Positions 6,455 to 9,235 of a stretch of 9,235 nt of DNA are shown here, piece by piece. The notes below the pieces were generated by a model. It was not told the origin of the DNA, ran no database searches, and was given only the letters and a program-made list of their open reading frames with translations. Within the stretch, counting starts at the first letter, position 1; each line of letters starts with the position of its first letter. The DNA comes from an uncultured Lachnobacterium sp. (GTDB lineage: Bacteria > Bacillota > Clostridia > Lachnospirales > Lachnospiraceae), in contig URQG01000061.1 of assembly GCA_900549895.1 (NCBI GenBank), positions 1 through 9,235 on the forward strand, written 5' to 3'. A program made the position numbers and the translations under genes.

Positions 6455-7273
6455 ATGGATGCATTGAATTTTTTGTATCATACAATACCGGGAAGAGTCA
6501 TTCTCAAGGGGTTGACGCGCCCCGGTGTGTCCAAATTATGCGGCAGATTCCTTGATTCGGATTTGTCGCATTTTCTTATCCGACCATTTGCAGAGAAAAA
6601 CGAAATCCGTATCGCGGATTATGAGATGGATGGAGTGATCAGCTTTAACGATTTCTTTTCCCGGAAGATTAAGGCGGGATTTCGCCCGATTGATACGGAT
6701 GAAAAGCATCTGATCGCACCGTGTGACGGACTGCTGTCTGTCTGGAGAATCCGGGATGACACCATATTCCCGGTAAAGCAGAGTCGTTATACCGTCGGGT
6801 CGCTGCTTCGCAATCAAAAACTTGCGGAACATTACAGGGACGGATATTGTCTGGTGTTTCGACTTTGTGTGAATCATTATCATAGATATTGCTATGTGGA
6901 TTCCGGCAAGAAGAGCCGCAATGTATTTCTTCCGGGAATACTTCATACAGTCCGCCCGGTTGCTTTGGCACAGTACCCGGTATTCACGGAGAACAGTCGT
7001 GAGTACACGCTGATTCGTACACCGGAGTTTGGGATGGTCGTGCAGATGGAAGTCGGTGCGATGCTTGTTGGACGAATCGTCAATCATGAGCAGGAAGCAT
7101 ATGCAGTCAGGGGCGAGGAGAAAGGAATGTTCCAATACGGAGGCTCCACGATCATTGTTCTTGTCGGCAAGGATCAGGTGAAGATGAGAGAAGACTTATT
7201 GAAAAAGGCACAGCTCGGTATAGAGACTGCGGTGCAGATGGGAGAAACGATCGGTTATGCGAAGATGGATTGA
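6455..7273 (+). CDS. psd: Phosphatidylserine decarboxylase proenzyme
   Basis: Psd removes CO2 from phosphatidylserine to make phosphatidylethanolamine, using a pyruvoyl group formed by self-cleavage. The 272-residue proenzyme has the family landmarks: ISFNDFF (62-68), APCDG (88-92), NHYHRY (140-145), PGILHTV (160-166) and the processing site GGST (229-232). By alignment from memory with E. coli Psd (Asp90, His144, Ser254), the triad is Asp91, His143 and Ser231. Cleavage between Gly230 and Ser231 would give a beta chain of about 230 residues and an alpha chain of about 42. His141 replaces the Asp normally two residues before the catalytic His, which is unusual but outside the triad. There is no long membrane span, so peripheral membrane association is expected. 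It follows pssA by nine bases with AGAGGG (6444-6449), and its end overlaps the PAP2 gene. Confidence 0.95.
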   Translation: MDALNFLYHTIPGRVILKGLTRPGVSKLCGRFLDSDLSHFLIRPFAEKNEIRIADYEMDGVISFNDFFSRKIKAGFRPIDTDEKHLIAPCDGLLSVWRIRDDTIFPVKQSRYTVGSLLRNQKLAEHYRDGYCLVFRLCVNHYHRYCYVDSGKKSRNVFLPGILHTVRPVALAQYPVFTENSREYTLIRTPEFGMVVQMEVGAMLVGRIVNHEQEAYAVRGEEKGMFQYGGSTIIVLVGKDQVKMREDLLKKAQLGIETAVQMGETIGYAKMD

Positions 7274-7886
7274 AAAAATAGTGCCGCGATATGCGTGGGG
7301 GCCGCTCGTTTTAGCAGTTGCGGTCAATATGGCAGTTTATGAGGGGGTGGCTCTCTTTAAGGATCATCTAACGTTCTATTCGCTGGAACTTCCGATTGAC
7401 CGTATGCTGCCGTTTGTGGCTCCTTTTATCGTGTTTTATCTGTTGGCTTTTGTACAGTGGGTGATTAATTATGTGTTGATCGCAAGAGAAAACAAAGCAT
7501 TTTGTTATCGCTTTGTGTATGGAGATGTGATTTCAAAACTGTTCTGTCTGTTGTTTTTCGTGCTGTTTCCGACCACGATGGAGCGGCCGGATGTGGTCGG
7601 TACAGGACTGTTTGACTGGCTTGTAAAATTTATTTATCATATGGATGCCCCCGTTAATCTGTTCCCGTCAATCCATTGTCTGGAGAGCTGGTGCTGTATT
7701 CATGCGGCATTCGCGATGAAAAAGGTACCAAACTGGTACAAAGGCGTCACGGTTGTGATGTCACTCGGTGTATTTGCTTCGACGCTTCTTGTTAAGCAGC
7801 ACGTACTGCTTGACATGTTTGGCGGCATTGTGGTATTTGAAGCCGGGCTCTTTATTTCGGGATGGATTACGAAGAAAATGTCATAA
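7257..7886 (+). CDS. PAP2-superfamily membrane phosphatase/transferase (IPT/AUR1-like)
   Basis: This 209-residue membrane protein has about five or six hydrophobic segments (roughly 14-31, 50-76, 93-106, 143-153, 163-179, 185-203). The PAP2 active-site motifs are recognisable: FPSIH (136-140) for the phosphate-binding SxH motif, and KQHVLLD (180-186) with His182 and Asp186 for the C-terminal His-Asp pair. The first motif is reduced to TTMERP (106-111): Arg110-Pro111 is present but the lysine seven residues earlier is Leu103, as in the looser IPT/AUR1 branch. Members dephosphorylate lipid phosphates or transfer lipid head groups, so phosphatidic acid, undecaprenyl diphosphate or a head-group exchange are all possible. 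It overlaps psd by 17 bases. GGGAG (7240-7244) twelve bases before the ATG is an acceptable though distant ribosome site, and coupling to psd translation is likely. It is the last gene of the operon. Confidence 0.85.
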   Translation: MRRWIEKIVPRYAWGPLVLAVAVNMAVYEGVALFKDHLTFYSLELPIDRMLPFVAPFIVFYLLAFVQWVINYVLIARENKAFCYRFVYGDVISKLFCLLFFVLFPTTMERPDVVGTGLFDWLVKFIYHMDAPVNLFPSIHCLESWCCIHAAFAMKKVPNWYKGVTVVMSLGVFASTLLVKQHVLLDMFGGIVVFEAGLFISGWITKKMS

Positions 7887-7905
7887 TGTAAATAGAATGT
7901 AATTG

Positions 7906-7941
7906 AAAAGCTCCGGGAAATATATATCCCCGGAGCTTTTT
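7906..7941 (+). terminator. Bidirectional intrinsic terminator between convergent genes
   Basis: AAAAGCTCCGGG (7906-7917) pairs perfectly with CCCGGAGCTTTT (7929-7940) and is followed by another T, with an AT-rich 11-base loop. It begins 19 bases after the PAP2 stop and lies 40 bases beyond the stop of the convergent minus-strand gene. The flanking A and T tracts let it end transcription from both sides. Confidence 0.93.
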
Positions 7942-7981
7942 ATCTGGTATCTGATCAGATGTTTCGTTTGAGATGATTCGT

Positions 7982-9190
7982 TTATGGTAAAAGTTTCGTA
8001 TTGCTGCTGGTCTGTGCATTTTCGCGTTCGCGGATCTTCTTTAACTTCTCGCGGAGCTTCGCGGTAAGTTCCTTTAATTTTTCATCAGGGACGAACTGTT
8101 TTAGCGTTTCTTCATCAACTGAGATACGGTTGTCCATTGTCTTCATGATATCAAGAATCTGTACCTTACGAAAATCGGATTCTGAACTTAGATCATAGAT
8201 CCTGTTATCACCGAGGCGAAGGATGATCGGGCGCATATAGTTTTTGGCGTTTTCGACAAGAACGATTCCTTTGTCACCGGTAGACAGATCGATGTTGGCT
8301 GCCTGCGGAACAATATGAATACATTCTGCGAGTGTGGACACGATCTGTTTATCGTAGCGATCTGGATCGGAGAGCAGAACCTTCATCGCAGCGATCTCCG
8401 ATACCGGTTCGTGACCGATGTTCATGGCTGTCATTTGATCAAACTCGTCTGCAACACGCAGAATCTTTACCATATCCTGCAGTTCTTCATCCGGCATGAT
8501 TGCAAGTTTATCCGGATAATCGGCATATACATAAGCCTGCATTAACGCAAGTGCTCTCGGGAAAAAATCGAAATCGCTGCGGTACATACCGAGTGGCTCG
8601 ATCCCGCGTTCTAGAGAATGCTGGATCACATCACGATCGGAAGAAGATAACATATCCGTTCCTTTATCGAGAATATTTTTCGGTACATGGCTATATCCGA
8701 TATCATGCAATAATGCTGCGGACGCAAGTGTAATCTGCTGACGGAAATCGTAATGCATGCGGGAAGAAATCATGGAGACAAGGATGGCAGTACTGATCGC
8801 ATGCTTGTACATAAAGTCTTCACTGCTCCGGAGATTCTGGTTGAAGTTTACACGATGGTCGAGTGTCCCGTAATGCTCCAGAATATTATTAAGAAGCTTC
8901 GGAAGAGGTTCAATCTTCTTGCGCTTGCTGATGAGCTCAAGACATTCACGCAGCTGGAAGATGTAGACGGTCTGCAACTGTTCAAATTCCAGATCTTCGC
9001 GGGAAAGCGGAGGCAGAGGCTCTGCAGGCTCAAGAATGTAGATTCCGACCAGACCAAAGTTACGGGCACTGACGATCCCGGGTTCGGTCAGTGCTGAGCC
9101 ACGGTCATACAAAAGTACACCATTCTTATTATAGATTGGTTTTGCAAGGCGCATTCCTGCCTTAAGATGATCTGTTTTGACAAATTTCAT
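7982..9190 (-). CDS. HD-GYP-related phosphohydrolase with degenerate GYP motif
   Basis: The 402-residue cytoplasmic protein has three parts: an N-terminal region (about 1-60, with KTDHLKAGMRLAKPIY) seen in many clostridial HD-GYP proteins, a helical HD domain (about 120-260), and a C-terminal region ending in a charged, lysine-rich helix (370-390). HD-GYP enzymes hydrolyse cyclic di-GMP. Here the likely metal ligands His130, His162-Asp163, His191 and Asp248 (in RVADEFD) are kept, but the HHE...DGxGYP block is absent; the matching stretch reads LMQAYVYADYPDK (216-228). It may hydrolyse another substrate, bind without cleaving, or be inactive. No membrane segment or receiver domain is present. 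The ATG at 9190 is preferred over an in-frame TTG at 9208 because GGAGAGGG lies between them, eight bases before the ATG. It is convergent with the lipid operon and shares its terminator. Confidence 0.8.
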   Translation of the reverse strand: MKFVKTDHLKAGMRLAKPIYNKNGVLLYDRGSALTEPGIVSARNFGLVGIYILEPAEPLPPLSREDLEFEQLQTVYIFQLRECLELISKRKKIEPLPKLLNNILEHYGTLDHRVNFNQNLRSSEDFMYKHAISTAILVSMISSRMHYDFRQQITLASAALLHDIGYSHVPKNILDKGTDMLSSSDRDVIQHSLERGIEPLGMYRSDFDFFPRALALMQAYVYADYPDKLAIMPDEELQDMVKILRVADEFDQMTAMNIGHEPVSEIAAMKVLLSDPDRYDKQIVSTLAECIHIVPQAANIDLSTGDKGIVLVENAKNYMRPIILRLGDNRIYDLSSESDFRKVQILDIMKTMDNRISVDEETLKQFVPDEKLKELTAKLREKLKKIRERENAQTSSNTKLLP

Positions 9191-9198
9191 ATGCGTTA

Positions 9199-9206
9199 CC
9201 CTCTCC
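9199..9206 (-). promoter_or_regulatory. Ribosome binding site deciding the HD-GYP-like start
   Basis: On the minus strand this reads GGAGAGGG, eight bases before the ATG at 9188-9190. The TTG at 9206-9208 overlaps this site and cannot be served by it, so the shorter protein is favoured. The remaining bases to 9235 show no convincing promoter. Confidence 0.85.
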
Positions 9207-9235
9207 AAAATGCGTGGTTTTGTCCGTATGAGGAC

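Noticed and set aside
6536..7135. 199-codon open frame antisense to psd
   Set aside because: It shadows a clearly conserved gene, has no ribosome site that I see, and has no recognisable domain.
9191..9208. TTG start extending the HD-GYP-like protein by six residues
   Set aside because: The strong GGAGAGGG lies downstream of the TTG and is correctly spaced only for the ATG at 9190.
9222..9235. Small GTCC/GGAC hairpin at the right edge
   Set aside because: Only four base pairs at the window end. It is expected by chance and has no supporting context.
30..9235. CRISPR array, insertion sequence, prophage or defence genes
   Set aside because: No repeat-spacer pattern, terminal inverted repeats flanking a transposase, or mobile-element proteins were seen. 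The coding content is housekeeping metabolism, membrane lipid and signalling genes.

Overview
The window looks like chromosomal DNA from a member of the Clostridia, most plausibly a Lachnospiraceae gut anaerobe. This is inferred from the style of the proteins (clostridial CarAB, PssA/Psd and degenerate HD-GYP types), purine-rich Shine-Dalgarno sites, tightly packed operons and strong U-tailed hairpins between units. No rRNA or taxon marker is present, so the placement is by resemblance. The first 29 bases are not genomic: they match the Nextera transposase adapter, so real sequence starts at base 30 and the window begins at a contig edge.

Region 1 (30-4503) is the carbamoyl-phosphate synthetase operon. 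A short leader holds a -10-like element, one small hairpin and an A-tract/U-tract terminator-like hairpin, which may be an attenuator. Then come carA (glutaminase subunit) and carB (synthetase subunit), joined by a one-base TAATG overlap. A strong hairpin terminator with an unusually long outer stem closes the unit. Together the two proteins make carbamoyl phosphate for pyrimidines and arginine.

Region 2 (4498-4682) is a compact intergenic stretch with more structure than a plain spacer. It holds a 45-base imperfect hairpin with tandem G-A mismatches and a GATA tetraloop, a second C+G-rich hairpin, overlapping alternative hairpins, an 11-bp-periodic direct repeat, and a promoter that ends almost on top of the next start codon. 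I read it as a candidate structured RNA followed by a regulated promoter for a possibly leaderless mRNA.

Region 3 (4683-7886) is a four-gene membrane-lipid operon: a flippase-like LPG_synthase_TM (YbhN/MprF-N type) membrane protein, phosphatidylserine synthase (pssA), phosphatidylserine decarboxylase (psd) and a PAP2 (IPT/AUR1-type) membrane phosphatase or transferase. Junctions are a 4-base overlap, a 9-base gap and a 17-base overlap, indicating co-expression and probable translational coupling. PssA and Psd make phosphatidylethanolamine from CDP-diacylglycerol and serine. The two flanking membrane proteins plausibly move or remodel lipids, but their substrates cannot be read from sequence. 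A bidirectional terminator (7906-7941) separates this operon from the convergent gene.

Region 4 (7982-9190, minus strand) encodes an HD-GYP-related phosphohydrolase that keeps the HD metal site but has lost the HHE...GYP signature. The last 45 bases contain only its ribosome binding site and part of its upstream region. I saw no CRISPR array, insertion sequence, tRNA or rRNA.
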